Shown here: positions 1-13,206 of the stretch, piece after piece
How the letters are laid out: every line of letters begins with the position of its first letter
How positions within the stretch are numbered: position 1 is the stretch's first letter
Assembly: GCA_002897115.2 (NCBI GenBank)
Contig: BCIH01000012.1
Location: forward strand, 195,343 to 259,342
Direction of reading: 5' to 3'
Origin: Prototheca cutis
Taxonomy: Eukaryota > Chlorophyta > Trebouxiophyceae > Chlorellales > Chlorellaceae
DNA length: 64,000 nucleotides
Program-made: the position numbers and the translations under genes
The notes under the pieces: model-generated
Database searches by the model: none
What the model saw: only the letters and a program-made list of their open reading frames with translations
Told to the model about the DNA's origin: nothing

Positions 1-2152
<2,152 letters not shown>

Positions 2153-4106
2153 GGCCGCAACTGTGATGCAAACAAGTGTTGCGATGGCGATCGGATTCCT
2201 GGCGTGCGAGTTACGTTGCACTCGCCGGACGAGCACTCTGCGGGAGGATAAATTTAAATCGCCTCGGTCGCGCCCCACCCCCGCACGCTGAGCACGACTG
2301 AGAGAGGCATGCTGTTGGGGCGTGAGCAAAATGCCAGACAGAACATCTACCCGTGGTGGCACCCTTCTCTTCTCTCATTCATGCAGTGCACACATGCTTT
2401 GCTACGAGGCGCACATGTGATCTTGCACGCCACGCAAGCGTCCTGCACCTCCCTGTAAACGCCCATGGCAGTCCCGTTCTTCCCATGTCATGGATATTCG
2501 CCCTGCCTCTTGCACATCGTATGTCCAGAGCACGGCCATTGTCCATCAATCCACGTACGCCAATGCTCGTCGGGCATCAGAGCACGGTGTCCTGCACTGG
2601 TGCAGCAGACCCACGCAGTCTGGCCTGCAGGAGAATCAGCTCCAAATAGCCACGAACTTCTCCATACACGTGTCACAAACACATCAAACACGTGCTTCAG
2701 GAGAATACACGGCTAATGGCTGTAGAGGCGTGACGTTTGCGTCCGTTCCGTATCCGCATGGGCGCGGGATGCTGAGTCGGCACTCCAGGGTGGGCCCCCT
2801 CACAATGAATCAAGGCCGCCAGGCCCTACTCACAATGCCCACGCCCGCTTGGCCGACGGGGGTTTCAAGAACTTAATCAGATCCCTACAGGGGCGTCCCA
2901 CGTGCGACCCGCGCGGTAGTTCTGCACCTAAACTACCGCGTGGGTCTTAGCCGGTCATGGGACGGACCACGCGGGACCACCCCCGAACATGGACGGCATC
3001 TTCATCGTCCTAGAGAGTGAACAGCCCCAGGTTTTCCAGACCTGGGTGGCTCGCCCGCTTCCACGCCGCAACTCCGCACCAAGTCAGACCAGCTGCGTGT
3101 GCATGCACATGGAGCATGCAGTCATGCAATGCCACAATCCGCACGAACCAGGGACGACTGGCACACCCACCCCCGGGATGTCATCGCATGCAACCACATG
3201 CCCCACCCCAACAAAAGCAGCCAGGTGCGCTCCAGCTTCCCCAGAGATCCTGGGAGCTACAGCATAGCTGCTCAGCTGCCCACACCGACCTTGGGCGGCC
3301 TTGGATCCAGGCCCGCGCGGCCTGTGGACGTGAAATGGTGATCCCGAAGGAGCTTGCAACGGACAAGGTTTGCTGGAGCCACTGCGGAGGCGACATCACA
3401 CCGCCCGCGCGACCGATGCCCCCCACGCCAAGAGGTCATCCCCCACCCTGCTTTCTGTTCCCTCGCGCACACATACACACCGAGCAAATGCCCGACTGGT
3501 CAACCAGGAATTCCTATCGCACACGCACCTGGTCAGAACGGACGCCGAGGATTTTTGCACCCGTCGTCGGCTCGGGCCTATTTTGTGGCTGCCCCGGTCG
3601 ATGAGGACGCAACAGAGGCGACCGGATTCCCAGATGCTTTGGTGTGCACTTGGTCCGGTCGAAAGTATTGTTCAAAAAGGGCAGAGAACGAGGAGCGCAA
3701 CCGATCATGTACTGCTGCCCAGCTTACGATAGATCCGAAAGGCTTCGGGTTCCAACGCTCCCCAGTGACAAGTTGGTGATACATCAAACCATGGCACCTG
3801 CGAAAACCGCGATGGAGACATCAATGCGGCGTGGAACACTTGGTACGTGGCAACGCGGTTACTCATGCCAGGCCGCCTCCATTTTCGAGACTGCTCGACT
3901 CAGAGCACAGAGAAGACTGATTGTTGTGTGCTCACCACGCTNGTAGCTCGTTACACAGGATGCAAGGCATGTATCGTAGAAGTGATCTCCCCCCCGTATG
4001 CAGCTGGGGAAAGGTGTCTGGTAGTGTGGGGAATGCTGCCGTGTACTCCATGGTGTGATCTTCTGGGATGGGAAGGTAAGCCCAGTGCGGCGTAGGTGCG
4101 GGAAAC
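2153..4106. other. apparent non-coding region upstream of MCM6
   Basis: I see no convincing gene here. Short open frames on both strands lack family similarity and show no consistent splice structure. The MCM6 promoter should lie at its left end; an AT-rich stretch near 2249-2262 stands out from the GC-rich surroundings and sits about 100 bases upstream of the MCM6 start. A hairpin lies at 2907-2945. A single undetermined base occurs at about 3943. Confidence 0.5.
2907..2945. repeat. inverted repeat / hairpin, 15-bp arms and 9-base loop
   Basis: ACCCGCGCGGTAGTT (2907-2921) and AACTACCGCGTGGGT (2931-2945) are reverse complements except at one position, which would be a G-U wobble in RNA. The loop is nine bases. 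No T-run follows, so it is not a pol III or bacterial-type terminator. It lies in otherwise featureless intergenic DNA. It could be the end of a small non-autonomous transposon, a structured RNA or a protein-binding palindrome. Confidence 0.75.
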
Positions 4107-4799
4107 GTGACTGGACAGAAAAAGGGGTTCTTGCATGGCCTGGGGCTTGGAGAAATGTCGACTGGAGTCCGGATTGCAGGCGCAACACAGACCGTCGCCC
4201 CAGACGGGTGGCCGCCGGATCAGCATCCACGAGCGTCGGCCCAACACTCGCTATGCCGAGCAGGAGCCACCACAATGCAATGCATCACTGCAGTCAGGTT
4301 CCGGGGCAGAGCCACTGACAGCCAGCTGGGCCGCCTGACTCCAGGCGCAGAAACCCAAGGCGAAGACGAACCTAGAGACTGCGTCCCAGGCCCGTCGGCA
4401 CCCTCTGGAGGTAAAGATCATCAATGTGGTGCCATGTGGAGAAATGTCCAGACATGTCTGGGCAGCATGCCTCTTCAAATTGTTCGCAACATGGTGGATT
4501 ATATCCCTGTGGATGCGCTCCACGTTCTGACGGCGGAGTTGGACGCGGAGGGGTTTCCGACGGAGCTCCCTAAATGCCAGGCAGCGGGTACAGGAAGCGA
4601 CACGAGTCACGGCTGGAACGGGCCCGCAAAAAGACCAAAAGGGCCCCAGTGGGACCTGGTTCAACAATGGAGGCCCAAACAAACGGTTGCCCGTGCGCTG
4701 CCCAGTGTGGACCTTGATGCTGAATCCCAGACTGAGCTGCCAACAAGCGCTCATTTCTTCCCTAGCCTTGACCAGGCACCATTTGATATGGATATGTAG
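4107..4799 (+). CDS. doubtful open reading frame, 230 codons
   Basis: An uninterrupted frame of 230 residues with no family similarity that I recognise. The second half is the more protein-like part (for example MVDYIPVDALHVLTAELDAE) and ends in an acidic, aromatic tail, DQAPFDMDM. No intron is needed, which is unusual for this window, and there is no clear promoter. Chance frames of this length occur in GC-rich DNA, so this may be spurious. An alternative is an upstream exon or a degraded copy related to the transcription factor that follows. Confidence 0.2.
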   Translation: MTGQKKGFLHGLGLGEMSTGVRIAGATQTVAPDGWPPDQHPRASAQHSLCRAGATTMQCITAVRFRGRATDSQLGRLTPGAETQGEDEPRDCVPGPSAPSGGKDHQCGAMWRNVQTCLGSMPLQIVRNMVDYIPVDALHVLTAELDAEGFPTELPKCQAAGTGSDTSHGWNGPAKRPKGPQWDLVQQWRPKQTVARALPSVDLDAESQTELPTSAHFFPSLDQAPFDMDM

Positions 4800-5661
4800 A
4801 CATGGTTGGGAGGCTGTCTTGTGGAATACACTCCCCTGAAAGCGCTTGTTCAGGAGCTCCAGACTGGGTGTGACCCGGGCTCTCAGTCACCCCTTAGGCA
4901 CTTCCGCCGTAGCGGATAAGGGTCTGAGGCGGCCTGCCGGGAAACCTAGACAAGTGCACAGATACAGCACCAAATTGTGTAATACATCATATAAGAATGT
5001 CTATCATATTTATTTCTGGAGTTAACAAGCACTGCGAAGGCCTGTACGCGCCGTCTAGAGGGTGCGACCACCGCGAGTGCTTCCCCAGGGGAAACTTCGA
5101 AGAGTGATCTGCGCCCCGCGGGAACTTCGAAGAGCGATTGCCCGCAAGTATGCTCCATTCTGGCGGGGTACTGTTCATGCACTGTTGTAGGGGTGTCGAA
5201 TAAGCATTTTTGTGGTGCGGGACAAAGAGGTGCGCCACGGGAGGGCCGGAAGGGCTGTAACGGGAATTGATCGCGAGTTTCCGTCTTCCGGCACTCCCGG
5301 TGGTACGATGGAACGGGATGGTGGAGTTCTGTGTCGGCAACACCCGACTGCCCGGACATGGGCTGCCAGAAACATAGAAAATGACGGGCTTGTTCGTGGC
5401 AAGTCATTTTCACGTTGTTGAGCCGTCTGGGAGGGTTCTGGAGCGAGACTCCGTCACCGACATGCCTCCGATTCGCAGTTTCTTCTCCTCTATGCCAGGA
5501 GGCAACTCGTGTGGAACGATAACATGCCATGCTACGTCCGCGAAGTCTGACAGCGCGTCGTCGCCTGCAAGGTTTCGGAGCGGCCCCAATTTTCCTTCGA
5601 GCTGACTTGTCGCACCAAAGGCATAGTGAATTCTCATGCAGCGGTGTCAGGGCGGGCCACC
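4800..5661. other. intergenic region, probable bZIP promoter
   Basis: No gene is visible. It contains a duplicated TTCGAA element at 5089-5138 and presumably the promoter and 5' leader of the bZIP gene that starts at 5662. Confidence 0.45.
5089..5138. repeat. duplicated GGAA(A)CTTCGAAGAG element
   Basis: Two near-identical copies, about 30 bases apart, each centred on the palindrome TTCGAA and flanked by GAA and AGA triplets. The arrangement resembles alternating GAA/TTC heat-shock-factor sites. It lies about 520 bases upstream of the bZIP start codon. The regulatory role is inference only. Confidence 0.4.
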
Positions 5662-8401
5662 ATGAACGCAGACTTCGCGGATGGCGAGGGCCCTGCCTCG
5701 GTTGGAGGACCCGAACCTGACACCCTGGAGCTCAACGAGATGGGATGGGACTTGGACGTCGATGCTTTCTTGGATGACTGTGAGTTGGCGGCGTTCCATG
5801 CATTGCCGGGGTGACCTCTGGCGGACTCGGAACTGGTGAATAGGATTTAAGGCCACCCCTTCCTCGCCCTGCCATACGGGCCCGACTTCGGGGCGGTGGG
5901 TCCTCCTGCGCCCCGCTCCAAACCCCCTGCATTCCTAACGCTCCCAACGTCCTGCGGGAGTGCAGATTTGAAGGACGTGGACCAGCCACCGCCGGATCTG
6001 TTCGGCACCTATGGCCAGGGCGCCGCGGCCCAGGCCACCCCCATGGTGAAGACGGAATCGGGCCCCAGCTCCTCGGACGGCATCTCCGACCGCCTGGCGC
6101 GCCACACGCTGGCCAGCGCCTCCAACACCAGCGCTGTGGCTCGGGACTCGCAGCCCACCTCGCCACCCTCCCGCACCAAGGCTGCCGCCAACCGCAAGCA
6201 GACGGCGCTCCAGGAGAAAAACCGACGCGCACAGCGTCGGTTCCGTGAGCGACAAAAGATGAAGGTGCACAGGGTGGACGCATTGCGGTTTGCTTGGGTG
6301 ATGTCGTGGGCAAGAAGCTGGAATCTGGCACTGTTGATGGGACAGTGTGCGGGCAGTGTCGGGAAATATCGAGCACCCCCGGGCATGTTTGTCTTGATCG
6401 GCCTGCCAGCAGTCCTGCGAGCCTCTGATCAGGGTCTTTGGATGTGGAATTGGTCCCGTGGAAACCCAGATCTAGAGAGGGGGTGCAGAATGGCGATGGT
6501 CCTGGCTGGTTCCAGTGACGTATGGCTCTGACCCAAACCCCCAGCCCCAAAACCCCCCACTCCCACCGCCACCACCCATCCAGGTGGCGGAGCTCGAGGA
6601 GCAGGTGGCGAGCCTGACGTCGCGCGTGGAATCGTTGATGAGCGAGAACGCGGCGCTGATGTCCCGCGCAACGGCGGCCGAGTCGGCGCTGGTGTCCGCG
6701 ACGGCCGCCGCGGCTTCCGCGGCCGCTGCGGCGGCCCGCGAGGAGCGCGCGGCGGCCGAGGGTGCGACGACCGTCCTGGACACGGCTCCGCGGCCCACGG
6801 TTACGGCGGGCCCCGCGATGAGCAGCTCGCAGCCGCTGACACGCGTCAGCGGCGGCGGCGGACCAGCGGCGATCGAGGGCACGGGTTCGGGCATCGGAGG
6901 CCGGGGGGCGGCCGCCGGCAGCGCCGGCGGCGGCACCATGGGTGGCGACTATGCCGGCACGCCCGCCCAGCCCACGGGCACGGCAGCGTCTGCAGGCCCG
7001 GGGATTACGGCCGATGACGAGGGCCGGCTGCCCGTCGTGTTCCAGGGCGACCTGCTGTTGACGCTGCGTGACGGCGCGCAGTTGAGCCTGACTGCCGCGC
7101 AGCTGCGCGAGATGACGCCTGCGGAGCTGGCGCGGTACTATCGGACCTACGTCAACGAGCTGGCGCAGAGCCTGGTGGAGGGCGGGGCGCCCCCCGGCCG
7201 CGTCGAGGCGCTGGTGGACGACGTGTGCCGGTTGTGGACGCGGGTGGGCCTGTGCAACCCCGCGGGGGTCAAGCACTTTTCGCTCACGCGCGTCGAGCCC
7301 GCAGGCGTGGCGGGCGGCGGCGCGGGCGGCGGGGGCGTAGGCGCCGGCGGTTCCCCCGAGGACCGCGTCGCGGCCGTCAGCCGCGCGCTGGACCTGCGCC
7401 CCGACCAGCGTGCGTCCCTGGCACGTCTGCGCGCGCTGTTTGCGGGCAAACTGGCCGGCATCCGCGCGCGGCGGCGGGGCGTGCTCGAAGCCCTCGCCCG
7501 CGCCGAGCCGTCGGGCACGGGGTGCCGCGCGCTGGCCGCGCTGTACCTGGCGAGTCACGAGGCCGCGCGGGCGCTGCGCGAGGCGCTGCGCGAGGAGCAC
7601 ATGCTCGTTCTGGACTTTGAGTCCACGGTGTTCAAGCACGTGCTGGGCGGGCTCCAGGTCGCGCAGCTCATGATCCACTCGTTCCCCTGGACCCCGGACT
7701 GCCTGGCCCTCAGCACCTGGGTCGCCGCGGAAGCGGGCGACGCCGACGCGCTGTCGGCGCTCGCGCTCGACGCGCAGCGCCGCGCCGCTGCAAGCGCGGC
7801 CGCCAGTGCTGCAGCCGCAGCCGCCGCCGCCGCCGCTTCTTCGTCGGCCGCGGGGCCCCCCGGTGGGGTACCACCCCTTGGGTTGGGTCTTGGCCCGCCC
7901 GGTGCACCCGGTGGCGCCCCATATTTGCCGGCCGGCACCCCCGTCGCCACGCCCACGGGCGTCGACGCCGTACAGGCACAGCAGCAGCAGCAGCAACAGC
8001 AGGGGCACGGCCCTGCGAACCCCCTCTCCGCCTACGCGCCCTCTCCGTTTCTAGCCGTCTCGGACCACAGCGCCAAGCCCATGCCCAGCGGCATCCCGGG
8101 CCAGTCCCTCCACACCACAGGTCCGCCGGGCTTTTTTGTGCATTCCGGGTTTTGGAAAGAATGGATCAGGCCTGGTATTGCGTGTTTTGCGTCCATTGTT
8201 GGCGGGCGCCCCGCGCAGCACAGCATGTCGACATGGAATCGTCAATCGCCAGGCCACCCACCCATTCTGACAACGGCAGGTTCCTCGGGCGTTGGGGGCC
8301 CGACGTGCGGGCTGCCCTTTGTGAGCGTCGGCTTCACGGGCATGGGCTCGACAGGTCTCGCCGCGCACGCCATGCTCCCGGTCCACACCTCCACAAACTG
8401 A
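5662..8401 (+). CDS. bZIP transcription factor, about 744 residues
   Basis: Three exons with consistent phases: 5662-5779, 5966-6264 and 6584-8401. Residues about 110-140 form a basic region (NRRAQRRFRERQKMK) that is joined exactly across intron 2 to a leucine zipper beginning VAELEEQVASLTSRV, so the splice is certain. The N-terminus is acidic. After the zipper comes a low-complexity Ala/Gly stretch and then a conserved-looking helical domain (LTLRDGAQLSLTAAQLREM, then RYYRTYVNELAQSL, ending with FKHVLGGLQVAQLMIHSFPW). The tail holds poly-Ala, Pro/Gly and a Gln run at about 7980-8000 encoded by CAG/CAA repeats. It is a nuclear DNA-binding regulator with unknown targets. The segment 8119-8279 may be a retained intron. 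Confidence 0.85.
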
Positions 8402-9718
8402 TGGAAGCCGTCATGACTCGCGGTCGTGGTTGGTGGCGAGCTGCAATGGTCCGACCACGGCGGCGATTTGGTGCGGGTCTAGCATGGCCGACTTGACAGG
8501 CGATGGGGCTGACGTCATTGTGTGGGCGGCCGATTGGATGGTGGATGACATCATCATCAGAGGATGACGTCGCCGCCGCCGGACATCACTACCAGGACAC
8601 GCCACCGCAGGACGCTCACGACGCCGGCACTGCACACCAAGCGAGACACCCTTGACATCTGGTCCGTACTACATCATGCGGCACTCCTCTACGCCTTGTG
8701 CACTCCCAAAGCGAGTTTTGAAAGCGTCGGCAGCACGGCGGGGCCAGAGGCAGCGAAGCATCACCTCCGTCAGCGATGGCGGGGGTCTTCTCCGCCCATC
8801 ATTATCCAGCCGCTTTACCACCTGGCCCCGCCCTCGGGAGGACTGCGTCCCACTGCAGCGCACAATCCACACGCTGCACACTGGGACCCTGTCTGCGTGG
8901 GGGTGAGCTGACGCTGGGTTCGGGGGGCCGGCTGCTGGGCGTCCGAGATGCCCAGCCAGCGTCCCCGTTTTTCCCCTCCCAGCCCTGCTGCACCCTTTGA
9001 CGCAGATTGCTAATGTCGACTGCAATTGTGTGTGGGTCGGGGGCCGTCGACTGACGACTGACGCGTCGTCCCCCCTCTGATTGCAGCCATCCCCTCCTCC
9101 CTGCCGCGGGGCCAACATCCCCCCTCCTTTCACCCGATCTTTTATTCTGTACATTTTTGTGGTTGCAGAAATGCCGATGTTCTTGATCGTGCAATATGGC
9201 AATGCCAGGACCAGGGCTTTGCCTTGTGCCCGCCGCCTGTTTTCCGAAGAGATCCCAGTGCTCAATCAATCGTCTCAAGCCCCCTTGCTCCATGGGACCC
9301 CAGACGCTCCTGCAATGCCCTGAAGAATCGGACAGGCGACATAGGAAGAAGAGGGCGGGCAGATCGTCGTTGGATGCTTTTGGGGCGCAGCGCAAAAACA
9401 GGCAACTCCCTGCTGCCCAAGGGGATCCACCCCCCGATGGCCCATCAATACGCAAGACAAGTTCGCGGACTTCAAAAACCGGGGGCCTGGAAAAAGCGTG
9501 ATCTTGACATTGCAAGGTGTTCATTCACACATGCATGTCCATGGCTGAATTGTATTGCAACGTTTTGCGAATGTAGTGTCGAGCCGTGCCCGTGAACCCC
9601 GGCGTGATTGCGGGGAGTGTCCTCGGAGGAAGGACAAGCAGGACACTGTGGGCGTGATCCACCTCCTTCTGAGCCCGCACTCTGCCAAAGCGTACTGCCC
9701 GGGTGGAATGGGAAGACA
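8402..9718. other. intergenic region between bZIP and ATRIP-like genes
   Basis: No supported gene. Open frames on both strands show no domain or splice logic. The bZIP 3' end and the promoter of the downstream gene should fall here. Confidence 0.45.
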
Positions 9719-12700
9719 ATGGAAGATGAGGACGACATCGAGTTTGACGATGCCTTCTTCTCCACCATTGACAAGCTGGTGGAATCTCACCAGCACACCA
9801 AGGTGGGTGGGCGTGGATGTGTCGGTTTGTGGTGGAATATCAAAGGGCTCGGCCTGCCTCCATGGCGCGTGGTGCGCGCGTGTGATCGCCATGTTTGCCA
9901 GATATGCACGCGAAATTGTTGATGGATGGGACAACACCGTGGTGTCGCGGATGGAATGACGTTCACGCCCTCCGTGATGACCGCCTCCCCCACCTCTGTG
10001 CATGCAGACGCAACCCTCCCAACAGCCGCTGAGCCCAGAGGGAACCAAGCCTCCTCTGCCCTTTTCCCGTCGCACCACCCCCCCAAAACCAGCCAGCAAT
10101 GGTGGCAGCACTGCACCCGCCGGTGGCCTCGCTCACCCACGGCGACACCTGTTCCCGGCCGACGGGACGCCGGGTGCTTCAGCAGCCGGTCCCGACGTCA
10201 CCGAACGCCTCGTCGCGGCCGAACGCGCTGCGGCACAGCTGCGCATCGAGGTAGAAAGCGCAAGGCGCGAGCGTGATGCGCTGTCGCAGCGCCTCGCGGC
10301 GCAACAAGCTGAGGCTGCGGCAGCTGTGGCGGCGGCTGCGGCGGCGGCAGCCGCCCCACGCTCCGCACGCCCCGTGAGCTCCGCAGCTGCAGCCGAGTTG
10401 CAGCGCCAGGTCCTGGCGCTCCGTCAACAGCTGGCCTTCAAGACTCAGGAAACCGACGACCTGCGACGGGAGCAGGCCGACCGTGCTGCTCGATTGCAAG
10501 CTGCGGAAGCCGCAGCTGCTGAAGCTCGAGAAACCGCGGCACGTCTGGCCACGGAGGCTGCGGAGGGCGCCGCCGTGGAGCACAGGGGGACTGCAAGCAC
10601 CAGCAGTCCTGTGGGTGTTGCAGTGCCGGCAATGATTCAGGATCCCTCGAGTCCAGCACCAGCAGCAGCAGCACCCGAACGGCTTGTGTGGGCAGCGCAA
10701 GCAAATGACGAGGACAGTCTGGACGACGGGCCGTTACTGATAGCGGCGTTGTGGGCCTCCCACGCACGGGACCTGCACCTGATGCTTGGCGCCGGAACCG
10801 GCGATGACGGGCCGCGTCTCAAACGGCCCTCAGAAGAGCTGCGGTCGGCGTTGCTGGAGCGGGCGCGGGCGGTGGCGCGGGCAGAGTACGTGCCTGTTGC
10901 AGCATTGCTCCAAACTGCGCTGGCCTCCCCTGCCCCGGCGGGCCCCCTGCTCCGGGCGCTGTCGCGGGCATGCATGCAGCTGGCAGTTTCTCAGGACACA
11001 GCTTCTCGGCAGGCGCCAGCGCACCCGCTGAGCTACCGCCGCGGGACCAGGCTCCGATGTGCTGTCATCGTGGCTGCGGCACGAGTCCTGTGTCGTCTGG
11101 TCGGCTGCTCTCTGGCAGCTGCGGCTGCGGTCGCTGGTGCACATGGACGGGCTGGTGATGTCGTGAGGCTTTCCGGCACTGCAATCGAAGGTCGTGCAGA
11201 GGCTGCACGAAAGCCGGGCACGCCTACCGGTGCGCAGGGGGTGGAGGAGAAGGAACTGCCACCGCCGCCACGACTGGCCGAGCTGGCGATGCAAATCACA
11301 GCACGAGCGCCCGTTTTGCCTCTGGCATTCTTGGCAAACCTCCTAGCAGAGCTCGCGGGCGTAGTGGCACGGGCTGGCCCCGGATCCGGCGGCTCGTGGT
11401 CTTCTTCAGATGACGAGTCGGATTCCGGCAGCGACGGTGACGGAGACTGGGGTGACGGGATGCCTGGGAGAGGCGGTGGCCAGTATGACAGAGAACCCTG
11501 TACCACAGAGTATGTTGGCAGTGCTGCCCGGGCACCAGACATGGAGCTGGCGGCTGCAGCGGCGGGCCTGCTCGCCGCCTGCCTCGAAGCCGGTCACGGC
11601 TTGCGGCCCAGTCACATCGCTACCAGTGGTGGTGACGATGGACAGACCGTCGACAACATGGCTGGTAATGAACCACCTGCATCGGCACTGAACCCTCCGG
11701 ACCTCGCGCTGTTACACTTGCTGCGATCACAACCCGGGGATGTCGCGGTTATGGTGGCCTCGCCCGCCGCAGGGCCGGCCGTTTTTGCATGCTTTAGTCA
11801 TGCGGCCTCCTCACAATCGCAGCTGGGGGACGCGCTGGATGCAGCGCTATCGCCGGTCCCGGTGCCGGCTGGTACTGCAGTGGCCACACCTGGCACTCTC
11901 CCATCCGCACAAGAGGGTCAAACCCTCACCACCACGGCCAGCGCAGCGGTCGCCCAGAATCGTCATAGTAGACTGAGTCTCGGACAAGCCTGGGTCCGTG
12001 CACTGGGCCCCGACGCAGAGCCCGAGACTGCGCGGTCAGCGATGGCAGCGTTTGGCTACCTGCTGGCCGCCCGGCGGCAGCGGTCGCTGGGCATCTCAGT
12101 GCTCGTGCATCGCGGCGCCCCGGCTGCACTGGCGCTCTTGGCGCACGCCGCGCTGTCCACCTGCTTCGAGGATGGCAGTGTGTCCGGCAGTGAGGCCGCA
12201 TGGATGGTTGGGCTGACAGATGGGGGCGCTAATGGCGAGGAAATAGCTTGGACTTCAAGGGCTGCTGAAACTGCAACGCGCCGAGTGGCGGCTGTGGGAA
12301 CGCTGGAAGCGCTCACCCTGGTGAAATCGCTCCTCCAGCACCCGGCCCATGGTGTGTAGGGTTTGCTATCGTTGCCATGGAGGATTTTGTTGTTGTCATC
12401 CTCACAAGGGAATAGCTCGATTGATGTCATCAATCATCAAGGAATGTATTCTGGTATCGTTGTCATCTTGTCGTTGTCATCGACTCGCCACTCCCTGTCA
12501 ACTATATTCACTCTTTCCACCCCCAACCCCCCTCCCCCACACACGCACAGGCTCCAGGGCAGCGGATGTGCTGTTCGGCGACGCAGCGGCGCTGCGAGCG
12601 TTGGTGCAGGTTTGTGAGCGCATGCAGGCCCGGCTGCTTCCCGGCAGCTTCCTGGGCGGCGCCGTGCTGGCCTGGGTGGGCCTGGTCTGTGACCGTGCCA

Positions 12701-12801
12701 TGGTGGGTACGGCACATTGGACCCCGGACGTCGCCGTCTCGCTGGCTCGCTCCCTGCTCAAGTTGATCGCCCAGCTCGACAAGGAACGGACGCAGGATTG
12801 A
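9719..12801 (+). CDS. ATRIP-like checkpoint protein, about 892 residues
   Basis: Three exons whose phases close exactly: 9719-9802, 10008-12351 and 12551-12801. The 28-residue first exon is acidic and aromatic (MEDEDDIEFDDAFFSTIDKL), like the N-terminal replication-protein-A-binding segment of ATRIP. A coiled coil follows at about residues 80-210, including FKTQETDDLRREQADRAARL, a pattern seen in ATRIP. The remainder is alpha-helical and Ala-rich, with an acidic loop (DDESDSGSDGDGDWGDG). ATRIP recruits the ATR kinase to RPA-coated single-stranded DNA at stalled forks. The assignment rests on architecture and short motifs, not on a strong signature; a generic coiled-coil protein is the alternative. 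Confidence 0.55.
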
Positions 12802-13206
12802 GGCCTGGCGTTGGGCCTTGTGCCTTTGGGGGAAAGCGAGCGCTTGGTGCGGCCAGTGACAATCAATCATGCCCTGACCGTGCAGCTGAAACATGGTTGG
12901 CATGACTTGAAAACACAACCCTGGTCAAAGTCCCAGTCCTTTGGAAAGTCAACCTTCTGAGCCCCAAACTTTGGCCTAGCTAGTGCTCTAACAAACAGAG
13001 AGCAGTGCAAGCGATGAATCTCAGCACAGTGATCAAGGCAAAACTGGCACAAAATTGCAGAGAAAAGGTTGCAATGAACACAGTGGGCGTTGGGGTATGC
13101 GATGTTGTCCGTTCATCCTTGACGGTGAGTGCTGGTTGGTCCGTCGCCATCGTTCCGGGTCTGTTGACCCTTTTGTCCCCAGGGACAGCCAGACACAGAC
13201 GCGCAC
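12802..13206. other. convergent 3' region between ATRIP-like gene and GWD
   Basis: Both neighbours end here tail to tail. I see no coding sequence. It should hold both 3' untranslated regions and polyadenylation signals. Confidence 0.5.

Noticed and set aside
5732..8008. 758-residue open frame antisense to the bZIP gene
   Set aside because: Arg/Gly/Ala-rich shadow of a GC-rich coding exon; no domain, and the sense strand has a certain bZIP with matching splice junction.
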